Virus record (IMG/VR): IMGVR_UViG_3300030430_004251
Span: 1 to 38,905 of that record
Source of the DNA: a virus
DNA length: 38,905 bases
Strand: one strand, 5' to 3'
Part shown: positions 1-9,192 of the stretch, piece by piece
Layout: every line of letters starts with the position of its first letter
Numbering within the stretch: position 1 is the stretch's first letter
The notes under the pieces: generated by a model
What the model saw: only the letters and a program-made list of their open reading frames with translations
Told to the model about the DNA's origin: nothing
The model's database searches: none
Translations under genes and position numbers: made by a program

Positions 1-1
1 G

Positions 2-1678
2 AAACCGGGGATCAAAGGCTTTACGCCTCTTGAAAGAATCGGCACCTTCAGAGACACCAACTCTTCACTGAAAAGGAGCAGAGGTAATCTTTTCCCTCGT
101 GCGACTGTTGGGACAGGGCTTCCCTACCCAATGGCTCTCGAAGCAAGAAAAGGCCCCGGCTTAGCCAAGGGAGGTCTTGCAAGCATACGTCAGCTGGCTC
201 TGCCTTTGTTTGAGATTGACAAGCAGCGGTTCAGGTTCATACAGAACTCAGAAGGAACCATCATACGTAATAGGTTTACTGCCGACGAAGGCTTGGATAT
301 CTATCAAAGGTACGCAGCCGTAAACGAGAAGCGGGCTCAAGAAGAAGTTATCTCAGCGCTCTCTAGCGACGAAACCATAAACTTCTACAAGAGTCAGCTT
401 GGTGAGCTTGAAGGCCTGCACAAGGGGCAGATGTCGGAGAAGCTTGATTACTTTACACCTGAGAGACGTGCAACTCGAACCAACATAAAAGAGTTAGCGA
501 TGTCCATCAACGGTATGTTTGATGACGGGGCAAAGCTTTCTACGTCGTACATCTTCCAGCCCTCGTCGGACCTGACCGGTGCAAACTTCAGCAAGTTGAT
601 TGTGGAACTGCAGGATCAAGGTCGACGTCCTTTTGACCCGGTAGATGGCAACTTCCAGTATGAGAAGAGAGGTATATCTATCTTCAATGCGGAAGAAGCA
701 GGTTTTGACCTAGACGACTTCAACAAAAAAGCAGTGCAGGCAGGAGCTGAGCCTTTGGTCTTGCCGTCAGGAACCTCGACCGCAGGAGACCTTATTGATC
801 CTGTCGCAGACTTGATCGACGAAGGGGAAACTCCAGGTCTCGGTTCACGAAGATTAGAAGTCGAGATGCCCCGAGCAGACCGCATGGCGTTGGCTTGGGA
901 CGACTTTTCTGCGGGAGTCAGAGGAGCTATCGAACAGGCAGATGAAGCGGACAAGCCTGCTTTGAGGGCTTTGCTTAGACCAAACTTTGTTATGGACCGT
1001 CCTGAGCCAGATATCATTGAAGACTTTAGACGTCTTCTAGATGATCCCAAAGCGCTTCGATCTGCTGTAGATGTAGACGCGCATGTGGCTGAGGCGTTAA
1101 GTGACGCAGCTGATCGTCGAGCTACCGCAGAGAAAACAATGAAGTACACTGAGGGGCCCGTGGCTGGCAGATACGCCAAGCTTACAGAGAAACGTCTGAT
1201 CAGTCTGGCTGAGCGAAGCGAGATGCAAAAGGCCGTTAGGGGCAATATAGATTACGACGCGTTCCGGGACTACACACGACCGAAGACAGGTCCTCGCATG
1301 GCCATGGAGTTTGCAGCAGAAACCTTGGTCAATCAGAGAGAGTTGTTCCCGAAGGTGGGGCCTACCTCAGGCAGTGTGGCCGGCAAGGCCTTGATACAGC
1401 GGTTTGAGATGGCCATGGAAATCGTGGCAGAGATGTACCCTGAGTACGGCGAGGGTCTTTTCTTTGACGAGTCCGGCAAGATAAACGACGAGACAAACGA
1501 CTTTATCCGTAAGTACTTCACCAACTCAGATGCAAGGGCGGCCCGTCTGGTGGCAGGAAACGATCCTGCGATGGCCGAGGGAATCGCAAAGAATCTGCGT
1601 CTGGGACGCTCGGACGTAGAGGCTGTTGGGGATATATTCGAGCAAGCACTGCGGCGCGCTTTGAGAGTGATCCTATGA
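2..1678 (+). CDS. C-terminal part of a large protein of unknown function (5' end outside window)
   Basis: I do not recognise this protein. The reading frame is open from base 2 to the stop at 1678 (558 codons plus stop). The first ATG, at 131, has no Shine-Dalgarno sequence, so the gene almost certainly begins left of the window. The visible part is mostly charged and predicted helical, with a long acidic, Arg-rich middle and no signal peptide or membrane segment. No catalytic motif is evident. Its place just upstream of the packaging genes and its general character recall the large internal virion proteins further right, but that is only inference. The next gene starts inside its stop codon (ATGA at 1675). 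Confidence 0.75.
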   Translation, partial: KPGIKGFTPLERIGTFRDTNSSLKRSRGNLFPRATVGTGLPYPMALEARKGPGLAKGGLASIRQLALPLFEIDKQRFRFIQNSEGTIIRNRFTADEGLDIYQRYAAVNEKRAQEEVISALSSDETINFYKSQLGELEGLHKGQMSEKLDYFTPERRATRTNIKELAMSINGMFDDGAKLSTSYIFQPSSDLTGANFSKLIVELQDQGRRPFDPVDGNFQYEKRGISIFNAEEAGFDLDDFNKKAVQAGAEPLVLPSGTSTAGDLIDPVADLIDEGETPGLGSRRLEVEMPRADRMALAWDDFSAGVRGAIEQADEADKPALRALLRPNFVMDRPEPDIIEDFRRLLDDPKALRSAVDVDAHVAEALSDAADRRATAEKTMKYTEGPVAGRYAKLTEKRLISLAERSEMQKAVRGNIDYDAFRDYTRPKTGPRMAMEFAAETLVNQRELFPKVGPTSGSVAGKALIQRFEMAMEIVAEMYPEYGEGLFFDESGKINDETNDFIRKYFTNSDARAARLVAGNDPAMAEGIAKNLRLGRSDVEAVGDIFEQALRRALRVIL

Positions 1679-2145
1679 AAAACAAAAATGAGATTATAAA
1701 ACCGCAACCTGAAGATGCCGTCTTAGGGTTCTTTTCTACTGAGGGTGCAAACTCAGGTATCCAAGCGTCTGCTTTTGATGCGAGAGAAGAGATGGAGATT
1801 ACCCTTCGACACGCAAGAGATCCTGATCCCAAGATCTCTCTAGCAGGTCTCAGGCACTTCAGAACAATTCTGAAAGATATTGCCAACGCAAACGGATTGG
1901 TTGGTAGTATCCAAGAAGTCAGAGAAAATAAATCAGAAGACGGGACTACGGTAAAACAGGTTGTGTCGACCAACGCACTTCTGTCTCGTCTACAGGAAAG
2001 ACGACATGCCACCACGATCGAAGACCACCTCGAACACCACCCCGCCGAAGCCAAGAAAGCGATTGGACATAGTAGTGACGATCGAAGCGTACCTGATGAA
2101 CATGCAGAGGATGGATCTGCTGAAGAGGGCTCTTCCCGTACTTGA
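1675..2145 (+). CDS. Small acidic protein, possible small terminase candidate
   Basis: A 156-residue protein starting at the ATGA junction with the upstream gene. The N-terminal 110 residues look like a folded helical domain, with a motif reading HARDPDPKISLAGLRHFRTI and a helix ending LLSRLQE. The last 45 residues are a His/Glu/Ser-rich tail that overlaps the next gene (from 2006) in another frame for 140 bases, so the tail may carry little function of its own. It lies two genes before the large terminase, where small terminases often sit, and the short helical build is compatible. I see no diagnostic motif, so the role is an inference from position. Confidence 0.65.
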   Translation: MKNKNEIIKPQPEDAVLGFFSTEGANSGIQASAFDAREEMEITLRHARDPDPKISLAGLRHFRTILKDIANANGLVGSIQEVRENKSEDGTTVKQVVSTNALLSRLQERRHATTIEDHLEHHPAEAKKAIGHSSDDRSVPDEHAEDGSAEEGSSRT

Positions 2146-2386
2146 AGATATTGGGGTTGCTCCGGTTATCCCTCGATGGGTAGATGGTCACGAACAGGCG
2201 TACAACTTGATTATGGATGAGCTGATGGAGGGCAGTGGTCGCTTGCGTCCTCAATACGAAGCAGCAACTCTTGCCCTTAACGACAACTCTTTTGTCGCAG
2301 CATCTGTAGAGATGCTTGCAACTTCTGTGCTGCGGGCAGCAGCCATGTCCGCATATCTGCGGTTCCAAATGGAGAAGTACTCCTGA
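2006..2386 (+). CDS. Small helical protein upstream of terminase
   Basis: A 126-residue protein. I chose ATG 2006 because AGGAAAG lies just before it at suitable spacing; the frame is open further upstream (to 1961), but that part has no ribosome-binding site. The N-terminus is basic and Pro/Thr-rich (MPPRSKTTSNTTPPKPRKR), followed by helices. A basic tail plus helical body fits a DNA-binding packaging protein, making it a second small-terminase candidate beside the 1675 gene; I cannot decide between them. Its stop codon TGA overlaps the probable CTG start of the large terminase (CTGA at 2383-2386), suggesting coupled translation. Confidence 0.7.
   Translation: MPPRSKTTSNTTPPKPRKRLDIVVTIEAYLMNMQRMDLLKRALPVLEDIGVAPVIPRWVDGHEQAYNLIMDELMEGSGRLRPQYEAATLALNDNSFVAASVEMLATSVLRAAAMSAYLRFQMEKYS
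2371..2385 (+). promoter_or_regulatory. Shine-Dalgarno and CTG start of terminase
   Basis: GGAG at 2371-2374 lies 8 bases before CTG 2383. The CTG overlaps the upstream stop as CTGA, the same geometry as the ATGA junctions throughout this genome. No ATG, GTG or TTG occurs in this frame between the upstream region and GTG 2536, yet the frame reads as plausible protein from 2383 onwards. Confidence 0.55.
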
Positions 2387-4311
2387 ACCCGGTAAAGATC
2401 GAGCCCAACGAGTTTTACCCGCTGCCTCCAGACTACCTCGAACTGGACGTTGAAGGGCAACGGCGCGCTCGTCTGAACGCATGTCGTCAGTTTCTAGTTC
2501 CCGGTCTTACGACCAGAGAGCAAGCAGACGCTTATGTGGCATCTCTTGATTTCTTTGATAACTACTATCTTGTTGCAGATCATGACGTTGATTTCGAACC
2601 TATGTTCTATGACGACGATCCGCTGCCCTCGCCAACTTTCCATTACGACATCGCGCGGCAGTGGGCCGCAGAGAGATTGTCTATTGCGATCGCACCCCGA
2701 GGGTCAGCAAAGTCTGCGCTGGTAAAGAAGACTCTGCTTCTAGAAATGCTTGCCCGTCCGATGTTTTCGGTGATGTATGCCACCTCTACCGGTGACAACA
2801 CCAAAGGTGTAGGCCAAGCACTGAAAGACCAGTTCCTGCACAACACACGGATCAACGACGACTTCGGGGCAGAAACCCCCCAAGGTCGACTGCACCCCAA
2901 ACGTGGCGAGGCGCCTTTCGGCAATACCCACATGCAGTTGCTGAACGGCTCGTGGATCCGCTGCATTTCTGCAGAATCCAAGCAGCGTGGTGGTCGCCCT
3001 CGCCTCTACGTTCTTGATGACCCTGAGTACGATCCGAAAGCCTCGACATCTATGTCGCTCATCCGTGAGTACATGGATCAGCTGCTCTTCAAGGTTGTTC
3101 TGCCCATGGTGATGCGCTCAGGCTGCGGTGCTCGATGGCTTGCAACCTTTGTATCTCGTCGACACTTTGCATGGCACGCTATGGATGTGAATGAAGGCAG
3201 GGCACGTGACCCTCGTTTCAACAAGTGGGATCGCATTGTTATTAGGTCGGAGTTTGAAGATGAGCAAGGAAAGCCCCAAAGCTGCTGGCCAGAAATGTGG
3301 CCCGCCACCACAGAAGAAAGACTTGAGCTGGCAGAAAAAGATAGCCGCTACGCCAAGTGTGTGTCTCTCGAAGAAATCAAAGAAACTATCGGGATTCCAA
3401 ACTACCTCTCTGAGTACATGGCAAAGCCTGGCTCAGGTGACGAAGTCTTCTTCCCGAATCTAGAAGAAGAGCGTCACGGCTACTGGTACGAGAACACTGA
3501 CGACCTGCTTGAGGACGATCCACGCAACAGCGCTTCAATGATCTGCTGGCACAAAGAGGACACGATTGAGAAGACCCCTTTGCGGTCTTTCTTGACAGGC
3601 TGCAGGATGTTTATGGCTGTCGATACGTCGTACACCGCAACCAAAGACTCAGACTCCAAGGTCTGTACTCTGATGGCAGTCAACCAAGACAACGAGTTGT
3701 TTGTGCTCGACATGTGGTCTGCTCAGACCATGCAGCAACATTTGATCAGCGCAGCCCTGCACATGGCTGACCGATGGCTTTGCCCTACCGTCCACGTTGA
3801 GGCAATTAAAGAAGGCATCAGTGTTTACAACGACTTGTACTCAATCATCAGTACCCGAGCGTCTGATATGGCGGACGTCCAGCACCTCCCCAAGGTCAAG
3901 AAGTTCAACCCCGGCATGACCTCCAAGTCGGCAAAGATTGCCTCTTTGCTCCGCAGGTTTGAGTACGGCAAGATCAAGATGCCTCTGCGCGAGAGATACA
4001 CCCGTCCTTGGAAAGCACTGTTTGACCAGATCGAGGAGTTCAACCCAGAAGCCCGAGATGGGGGTCTGCAACACGACGACGAACTTGATACCGTGTCCAT
4101 GTCGATGTACATCATCCGAGGCAAGCCGGGTAGGTCCCCCACTGCCGAAGATTCTGCGGATGACTTGATGGAGCGGTTCCGCAACGGAGAGACTCACGAC
4201 GACTTTGGATTCCCCATAATCCACGGTCTGGACATCCGGAACCTGACTCCTGACGATATAGCGGCTCACATGAGCCAGAATAAAGGCCCCGATGGAAGAA
4301 GCAAAGTCTGA
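2383..4311 (+). CDS. terL: Terminase large subunit (packaging ATPase/nuclease)
   Basis: The motor that cuts and pumps phage DNA into the prohead through the portal. From CTG 2383 the product is 642 residues. The ATPase half has a Walker A-like APRGSAKS at about 104-111 and a Walker B LYVLDD at about 208-213. The nuclease half shows the RNase H-like acidic pattern: Asp in FMAVDTSYT, Glu in VHVEAIKEG, and DDELD near the C-terminus. The first conventional start, GTG 2536, has no ribosome-binding site and would remove 51 residues, including the well-formed stretch FYPLPPDYLELDVEGQRRAR. Length fits large terminases of podoviruses. Identity is sure; the start codon is inferred. Confidence 0.93.
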   Translation: MNPVKIEPNEFYPLPPDYLELDVEGQRRARLNACRQFLVPGLTTREQADAYVASLDFFDNYYLVADHDVDFEPMFYDDDPLPSPTFHYDIARQWAAERLSIAIAPRGSAKSALVKKTLLLEMLARPMFSVMYATSTGDNTKGVGQALKDQFLHNTRINDDFGAETPQGRLHPKRGEAPFGNTHMQLLNGSWIRCISAESKQRGGRPRLYVLDDPEYDPKASTSMSLIREYMDQLLFKVVLPMVMRSGCGARWLATFVSRRHFAWHAMDVNEGRARDPRFNKWDRIVIRSEFEDEQGKPQSCWPEMWPATTEERLELAEKDSRYAKCVSLEEIKETIGIPNYLSEYMAKPGSGDEVFFPNLEEERHGYWYENTDDLLEDDPRNSASMICWHKEDTIEKTPLRSFLTGCRMFMAVDTSYTATKDSDSKVCTLMAVNQDNELFVLDMWSAQTMQQHLISAALHMADRWLCPTVHVEAIKEGISVYNDLYSIISTRASDMADVQHLPKVKKFNPGMTSKSAKIASLLRRFEYGKIKMPLRERYTRPWKALFDQIEEFNPEARDGGLQHDDELDTVSMSMYIIRGKPGRSPTAEDSADDLMERFRNGETHDDFGFPIIHGLDIRNLTPDDIAAHMSQNKGPDGRSKV

Positions 4312-4546
4312 GTTACAGGTGCATCCGAGCCACGTTGTGGTTCCCCTTGCCTTCTTCGAGAGGGTTATGGAGGTCTACTACTCCGTAAAAAATACAGAAA
4401 TTGTGGCGCCAAAGCCCCCCTTACAGAGTCCTGCCTCTCAGAGAGTCGAAGATAGTCTGAACCTAAAGTCAATGACTGTTGTCCGACAGCTCGTGCCAGA
4501 GGGGTACGTGCCGAAGGGTGTAGCGGCAAAGGACGAAGATGCCTAA
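4292..4546 (+). CDS. Small protein between terminase and portal
   Basis: An 84-residue protein of unknown function. It starts at ATG 4292, inside the last 20 bases of the terminase gene, with AAAGG five bases upstream, and its end overlaps the portal start by 8 bases, so it is locked into the packaging operon. The sequence has a predicted helix around residues 12-35 (VVVPLAFFERVMEVYYSVKN), a Pro-rich linker and a C-terminal segment with VRQLVPEGYVPKG. It could be a small packaging accessory factor, but nothing in the sequence proves this. Confidence 0.75.
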   Translation: MEEAKSELQVHPSHVVVPLAFFERVMEVYYSVKNTEIVAPKPPLQSPASQRVEDSLNLKSMTVVRQLVPEGYVPKGVAAKDEDA

Positions 4547-6527
4547 CGATACAATCCAGCTTACTAAAGACCGTGATGCGATCTGCAAGATTATTGACCG
4601 GCACATCGACCGCGAAGAAGCAAGGATGTCTTACCGGTACACGACATGGTCGTTGGCTTGGTATTACCTCAACGGCGCTCGTCGCTTCGATGTGTTTGAT
4701 CCAGACAACGGGCTAGTACAGCCTCACTTCTTAGACGAAGATGGCAACATGGAGTTCCAAAGCCAGGAACTCCTTGCGGCTATTGATCGGGTATCCGGCC
4801 AGATCGCTTCCATGGACGTCCGGCCAAAAATCAATCGGACAGGCTCCTCTCTTGCCTCCATTCGTGACCGAGCTATTGCTCAGGTCATCGCAGACGGGGT
4901 GATTCCTGTTGACCGAGCAGATGAGGCACTCACTGAGTTTGCTCACATCTTTACAGCACTGGGCTCCTGCGGTATCACCGGGCACATCGTGGATCACCCA
5001 GTGGTGGGATTGACCACGGACTTTGAGGTTGTCCACCCTAGAGAGTTGTACCCGTTCCCTTCTTTGGGCCAGGACTACACCAAACAGCGTGGTCTGATCC
5101 GTGAGCGCATTGTGCCTCTCGACTTCCTTACCAAGAAATACGGTCGAAAGATCAAGAGCAATCTCGACAAGATGTTCTACTACGAGGTCGAAGCCGGCGC
5201 CGCCATGACTGGCGTTGACGAGTATGACCGCCTCGACCACACAGGAGCAGGGCCTACCTACAACAACGGCCACGGCTCCCAGGCTTTGTCCGAAGAGAAG
5301 ACACGTGCCGGTCTTGCCAAGATCCGAGAACTGTGGATCTACGGGCACCGCAACATGGTGGAGCGTTACGTCCTCATGTCCGGCGAGTATGTCATCGAAG
5401 ACATCGACTTCGAGGGTGCAGAGGTTTACTGCCCCATCGGGTTTGCCCGGTTCATGGAGACAGGCGCTTTCCACGGCGCAGGGCTGTTTGACCTGTTGTT
5501 CTCCATCAGTCGTGAGATGGAGAAAATGCTGAAGAGCCTCTTCAACAACATCCGCGACATCGACCAGTACGGCATTCTGGTTATGCCGCAGGGCCAGTTC
5601 AACGAGCGTGCTGCTCTACGAGATGTGGGGCGCGGTCTTCGTGTTCTGCCTTACGAACCAGATGCAATCGACCCCGGCTTCCGTCCGTTCAACATTGCTC
5701 CGTTCAACTCCGGAGACATCCCCGGCAAGACTGCTGCGTTTGCTAAACAGCTGATGGAGTCCATCAGTCCGTACCGCGACCTGATGGAGAACAAAGGTCG
5801 AGTAGACAGTGCTGCGGGGCTTGGCTTCCTTGATGAGAAGAACCGCCAGCTGATGGCAGGACCCATGCGTGCAGTTGAGCGTGCATGGTCCCAGTCACAC
5901 CGATCTTCTTTGGCATCTGCTTCCAGAACTCTGTCGCGTACTCGACGTGCTCTGCCCGTTAGTCAGTTGACTTTGGATCTTGCAGGGGCGATTGTGGACC
6001 CAAGCGCAGGGGCAGTTTCGTTTGCAGAGAATCCTTTGCCCAACTTGTCTAGCCTTTCTGTAACCATCAAGGGCACCCAGCCTCGATCAGAGATTGCACG
6101 TAAGCAAGAAGCACTGCAGTTGATGCAAATGCCGGGACTTTCTGATCCGACACGCTTCATTTTGTTTGCGCTTCAGGAGGGGTTGGACTTTGCTATGTAC
6201 ATGGAAGAGGAGAAAGCGGCGTACGAATCTATTGTTCGCAACATCCTCTTGCTGTTCGCGGACGGCGAAACACCGGGGGAAATTGTTTTGACGCCTCACA
6301 CAGTTCTACCAGAGCTGCAGATGAGGGTCCTATCCTCTTTCATGACGTCACCCGTCATGAGCCTGTCTTCAACTGAAGTGCAGGATGAATTCAAAAAGTT
6401 CCGTGAGTTCTTGTTCCGAACCATGGGCACCATGCTCCCAGCAGGTGTCCCGCTGCCTGAAGAGGCCGCAATGATGGTTCAGCAGGCACAGCAGGGACAA
6501 CAACAACCCCAAGGAGTCCAACAGTAA
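4539..6527 (+). CDS. Portal (head-tail connector) protein
   Basis: A 662-residue protein placed directly after the terminase and before scaffold and capsid, where the portal belongs. Portals form the dodecameric ring through which DNA enters and leaves the head. The N-terminal third (YRYTTWSLAWYYLNGARRF, then repeated helices with RVSGQIASMDVRPKI) and the long middle helices (ISREMEKMLKSLFNNIRDID) are typical of podovirus-type portals, and the length is within their usual range. The C-terminus is a Gln-rich tail (MVQQAQQGQQQPQG). AAAGGA lies five bases before ATG 4539. The next gene starts within its stop (TAATG at 6525). Confidence 0.85.
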   Translation: MPNDTIQLTKDRDAICKIIDRHIDREEARMSYRYTTWSLAWYYLNGARRFDVFDPDNGLVQPHFLDEDGNMEFQSQELLAAIDRVSGQIASMDVRPKINRTGSSLASIRDRAIAQVIADGVIPVDRADEALTEFAHIFTALGSCGITGHIVDHPVVGLTTDFEVVHPRELYPFPSLGQDYTKQRGLIRERIVPLDFLTKKYGRKIKSNLDKMFYYEVEAGAAMTGVDEYDRLDHTGAGPTYNNGHGSQALSEEKTRAGLAKIRELWIYGHRNMVERYVLMSGEYVIEDIDFEGAEVYCPIGFARFMETGAFHGAGLFDLLFSISREMEKMLKSLFNNIRDIDQYGILVMPQGQFNERAALRDVGRGLRVLPYEPDAIDPGFRPFNIAPFNSGDIPGKTAAFAKQLMESISPYRDLMENKGRVDSAAGLGFLDEKNRQLMAGPMRAVERAWSQSHRSSLASASRTLSRTRRALPVSQLTLDLAGAIVDPSAGAVSFAENPLPNLSSLSVTIKGTQPRSEIARKQEALQLMQMPGLSDPTRFILFALQEGLDFAMYMEEEKAAYESIVRNILLLFADGETPGEIVLTPHTVLPELQMRVLSSFMTSPVMSLSSTEVQDEFKKFREFLFRTMGTMLPAGVPLPEEAAMMVQQAQQGQQQPQGVQQ

Positions 6528-7420
6528 TGTCTGAAGAAATCATCAACGATCCCACCCCCACTGAAGAAAATGCCGCTTCAGAGTCTCCGTCTTTGAACCT
6601 GGATCAGACAATCCAAGTAAATGGAGAGCAAATATCCGTGCAAGATCTCTTGGCTGCACGGGAAAAGGCAAATCAGCTGGAAGAGTATCGACGTCATGCG
6701 AGCCACATCATGCGCTCAGAGGGCGGATTCGCAGAGAAAGAAGAGTCCACCCGGTACATCATGACCCAAGAGGGATACACCCCGGATCAAATCGAAGAAT
6801 ACGTAGCAGCATCTAAACAATACGAGAACCAAGTGAAAGAATCGCAACAGCCACAATCTCAACCCGCGAGTCCAGAACCTCAAGACGACCGAGTTACACA
6901 ACTCGAACAGCGTCTGGGGCAAGCTGAACAAGAGGCAGCCCAGCGAAAGCTAGACCAAATGAAGGTACAGCTCAAGCAGGGCGTGGATGAAGTTGCATCG
7001 AGCGCTCCGATCCAACAAATCTTGGAAGCATCCAAGAGGATCAACGGAGACAAAGAATTTGAGCAGACTGAGACCCTGCTCAAACAAGACATTGAGCGGG
7101 AAACGCTTGCGATCTTAAAACGTGAGCGAGCCGCTAAGGGCAATATTACCGACGCATCTTTTGCCCAAGCAGCCAAAGCAGCGGCTGAGTCGGTTTCGAA
7201 TAGGTATCGTGCGGTCATCGGTGATCCCAATAGTCTTGGGCGAGCTCCGCAAACGGGCATGGCACCAGATCTTCTGTATCAGAAGAAACCCGTCGAGGAT
7301 CCGAAGTATGTCGCTGGGGAGAACCCCGGTCAGGTATACGACAAGGCGAGAAACTTTGCTGAGCAATCGTTGCTCAACATCGCTGCGGATGTCTCTTCGG
7401 GAGGTGAATCTAAACTCTAA
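6527..7420 (+). CDS. Capsid assembly scaffolding protein
   Basis: A 297-residue, highly charged protein with little hydrophobic core. Residues about 85-150 are a Gln/Glu-rich coiled coil (QLEQRLGQAEQEAAQRKLDQ). Such proteins guide capsid subunits into a prohead and then leave. The identification rests on composition, the coiled coil, and position between portal and major capsid protein; scaffold sequences are poorly conserved. It begins at a TAATG junction with the portal gene. Upstream AAGGAG is about 10 bases from the start. Confidence 0.82.
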   Translation: MSEEIINDPTPTEENAASESPSLNLDQTIQVNGEQISVQDLLAAREKANQLEEYRRHASHIMRSEGGFAEKEESTRYIMTQEGYTPDQIEEYVAASKQYENQVKESQQPQSQPASPEPQDDRVTQLEQRLGQAEQEAAQRKLDQMKVQLKQGVDEVASSAPIQQILEASKRINGDKEFEQTETLLKQDIERETLAILKRERAAKGNITDASFAQAAKAAAESVSNRYRAVIGDPNSLGRAPQTGMAPDLLYQKKPVEDPKYVAGENPGQVYDKARNFAEQSLLNIAADVSSGGESKL

Positions 7421-7433
7421 GGAGAGCTAGGCA

Positions 7434-9104
7434 ATGGGTAACATTGTAACTGGTAAGCTCTTCAACACGCACGAAAAGCGTATCGAAGAGGTTATCAATA
7501 AAAACATCGACATCATGCTTCCCGGGGTTGACCCCATTTGGGAAAACATGGTGACGACATCCATGGGCGTGGGCCCTGTGGATGCATTGGGCCGTGACTA
7601 TAAGATCCTCAAGACTTATATGGGCGGCATCACTGGTATCTTCGAGCAGGGCCGTCCTCGTGGCGACTTCCCTCTGTTCGGTGATAGCACCTCATCCCTC
7701 GGTGATCGTCTGTACCAACAGTCGCTTACCCAGAACTTCCCCGATCCGTTGGATGGTGTGAATGCTAAGGCTTACCGCTTTGGTGTTGGCATGCGTTCGA
7801 TGGTGGCGAACATTGCGTTCACCCTCGGGGAACTGCAGGCCGAAGCATCCCCTGCTTTCATCGGTCAGATTGTTGCTCCGAAGCTCGAAGGCTTCTCCCG
7901 CAACATCGCGCAGACTCTGTGTAACTCTTGGTACACCTCACAGAACGACGGTTATGTGCTCGCTCACATCTCCGACAAAGACTCTGTGCGGACTGACGCT
8001 ACTGATGGTTCTAAGTACTTGAAGGTCGAAGTCGGCAACCAAGCCGTAGATCGTTTCATGGTCGGCATGCAGCTCGACATCATGGACGCGTCTGCCGGTA
8101 CCGGTGTCGGTCAAGGCAAAACCAACACCCGTCTCAACGAGTCGGGTGGCGTACGTCAAACGGTCGTGGTCGACTCACTTGACGAGCTCGCAGGCACTAT
8201 CACGCTTGTGGCTCCGTCCGGTGGCTTCGACTTCTCGAGCGTTGCTGACGGCGTTTCTGGCACTGGTGACGTTCTCGTGCACGCTAACAGCGTCCACACC
8301 GACACCGCCAAGTACTTCACCAACATCGCAGGTATCAACTCGTACCTCAAGTTCGGTGATACCTCAGGCTCCGCCAACCGTGGCGAAAGCGACACCGATG
8401 CAAACACCATCCTCGGACTCTACGAGTCTATTGCTGGCGAGCGCATCAACGTCAACGACAAGCCTGAGCACCGTTCATTCGAGTACGACATGAACAACGC
8501 GCTCCTCACCGAGCACACCATGCGTCAAATCCTTCGCCGCTTCCACGCTGCGAAGCACAAGTACGGTCATGTCATCGACACCCTCGTGGCGTCTGATGGT
8601 GTGTGGCTCGGTTACGAGTCCACCAAGATTGGCCGTGAAATCCTCGATCGCACCGGACGTCTCTCCAACATCTCCGTGGGCCAAGGCTCCGAAGGTGGCG
8701 GTGACCAAGGTACGACCGAGCAATTCTCATCTGGCTTCTCGTTCACCATGGACGGTAAGACCTACCGCGGATACACCTCTACTTACATCGAGAACGGTGT
8801 TATGTACGGTCTCCGCATGCAAGGCGGCAACTACAAGAAGTATGTGCCACCAAGCATCCAAGGCACGTCGACGTTCGACCAAGCCCCGGCCTTCGCGCCA
8901 TTCGAATTCGTTGCAGGTGCTCTGACCGGTACTGGTACCAACCAGCTCCCGATCTACACCAACGCCAACGGTCGAAACCTTGTGACCGAAGCATCGCAGA
9001 TGCCAGGCTACATGAAGATGCAAATCGTCCCTGATCAGTTCTCCGGTCTCAAGATCAAGAACATCAGCGAAGATCGCGTCTACGCTGCGAAGACCTTCTC
9101 CTAA
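7434..9104 (+). CDS. Major capsid protein
   Basis: A 556-residue protein following portal and scaffold, with the strongest ribosome-binding site of the region (AAGGAG, 9 bases before the ATG) and an intrinsic terminator right after it, both expected for the most abundant virion protein. The N-terminal part (FNTHEKRIEEVINKNIDIML) and the C-terminal part (YMKMQIVPDQFSGLKIKNIS) look like the conserved ends of an HK97-fold capsid protein. A Gly/Val/Thr-rich stretch at about residues 195-290 probably forms an extra beta domain. Codon choice shifts visibly toward C-ending codons (AAC, ATC, ACC, GAC, TTC) relative to neighbours, fitting high expression. Fold assignment is inferred from context. Confidence 0.88.
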   Translation: MGNIVTGKLFNTHEKRIEEVINKNIDIMLPGVDPIWENMVTTSMGVGPVDALGRDYKILKTYMGGITGIFEQGRPRGDFPLFGDSTSSLGDRLYQQSLTQNFPDPLDGVNAKAYRFGVGMRSMVANIAFTLGELQAEASPAFIGQIVAPKLEGFSRNIAQTLCNSWYTSQNDGYVLAHISDKDSVRTDATDGSKYLKVEVGNQAVDRFMVGMQLDIMDASAGTGVGQGKTNTRLNESGGVRQTVVVDSLDELAGTITLVAPSGGFDFSSVADGVSGTGDVLVHANSVHTDTAKYFTNIAGINSYLKFGDTSGSANRGESDTDANTILGLYESIAGERINVNDKPEHRSFEYDMNNALLTEHTMRQILRRFHAAKHKYGHVIDTLVASDGVWLGYESTKIGREILDRTGRLSNISVGQGSEGGGDQGTTEQFSSGFSFTMDGKTYRGYTSTYIENGVMYGLRMQGGNYKKYVPPSIQGTSTFDQAPAFAPFEFVAGALTGTGTNQLPIYTNANGRNLVTEASQMPGYMKMQIVPDQFSGLKIKNISEDRVYAAKTFS

Positions 9105-9125
9105 TCCACACTTGTGGGTTCCTTT

Positions 9126-9160
9126 GGCCCCCTTTCCCTTTACAGGGGAGGGGGGTTTTT
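9126..9160 (+). terminator. Intrinsic terminator after the capsid gene
   Basis: Two stem blocks, CCCCC(TTT)CCCT and AGGG(GA)GGGGGG, close on a TTAC loop and are followed by TTTTT at 9156-9160. It lies 22 bases after the capsid stop codon and before the next gene, so it probably caps the high-level head transcript while allowing some read-through. Confidence 0.82.
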
Positions 9161-9192
9161 ACTACACTCCTATCATGAGTAAAGGTTTGCGA

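Noticed and set aside
131-133. ATG as start of the first protein
   Set aside because: No ribosome-binding site, and the frame is open from base 2, so the gene begins outside the window.
2534-2725. Short plus-strand frame starting at ATG 2534
   Set aside because: It lies inside the terminase in another frame, with no ribosome-binding site and no protein-like pattern; the Walker A coding frame is clearly the real one.
4731-5474. Antisense frame of 247 codons inside the portal gene
   Set aside because: The longest antisense frame in the plus block, but it mirrors portal codons, has no ribosome-binding site and no recognisable domain.
9163-9180. TATCAT as a host -10 element before the 9193 gene
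   Set aside because: No -35-like element lies at the right distance; the position is occupied by the terminator stem.
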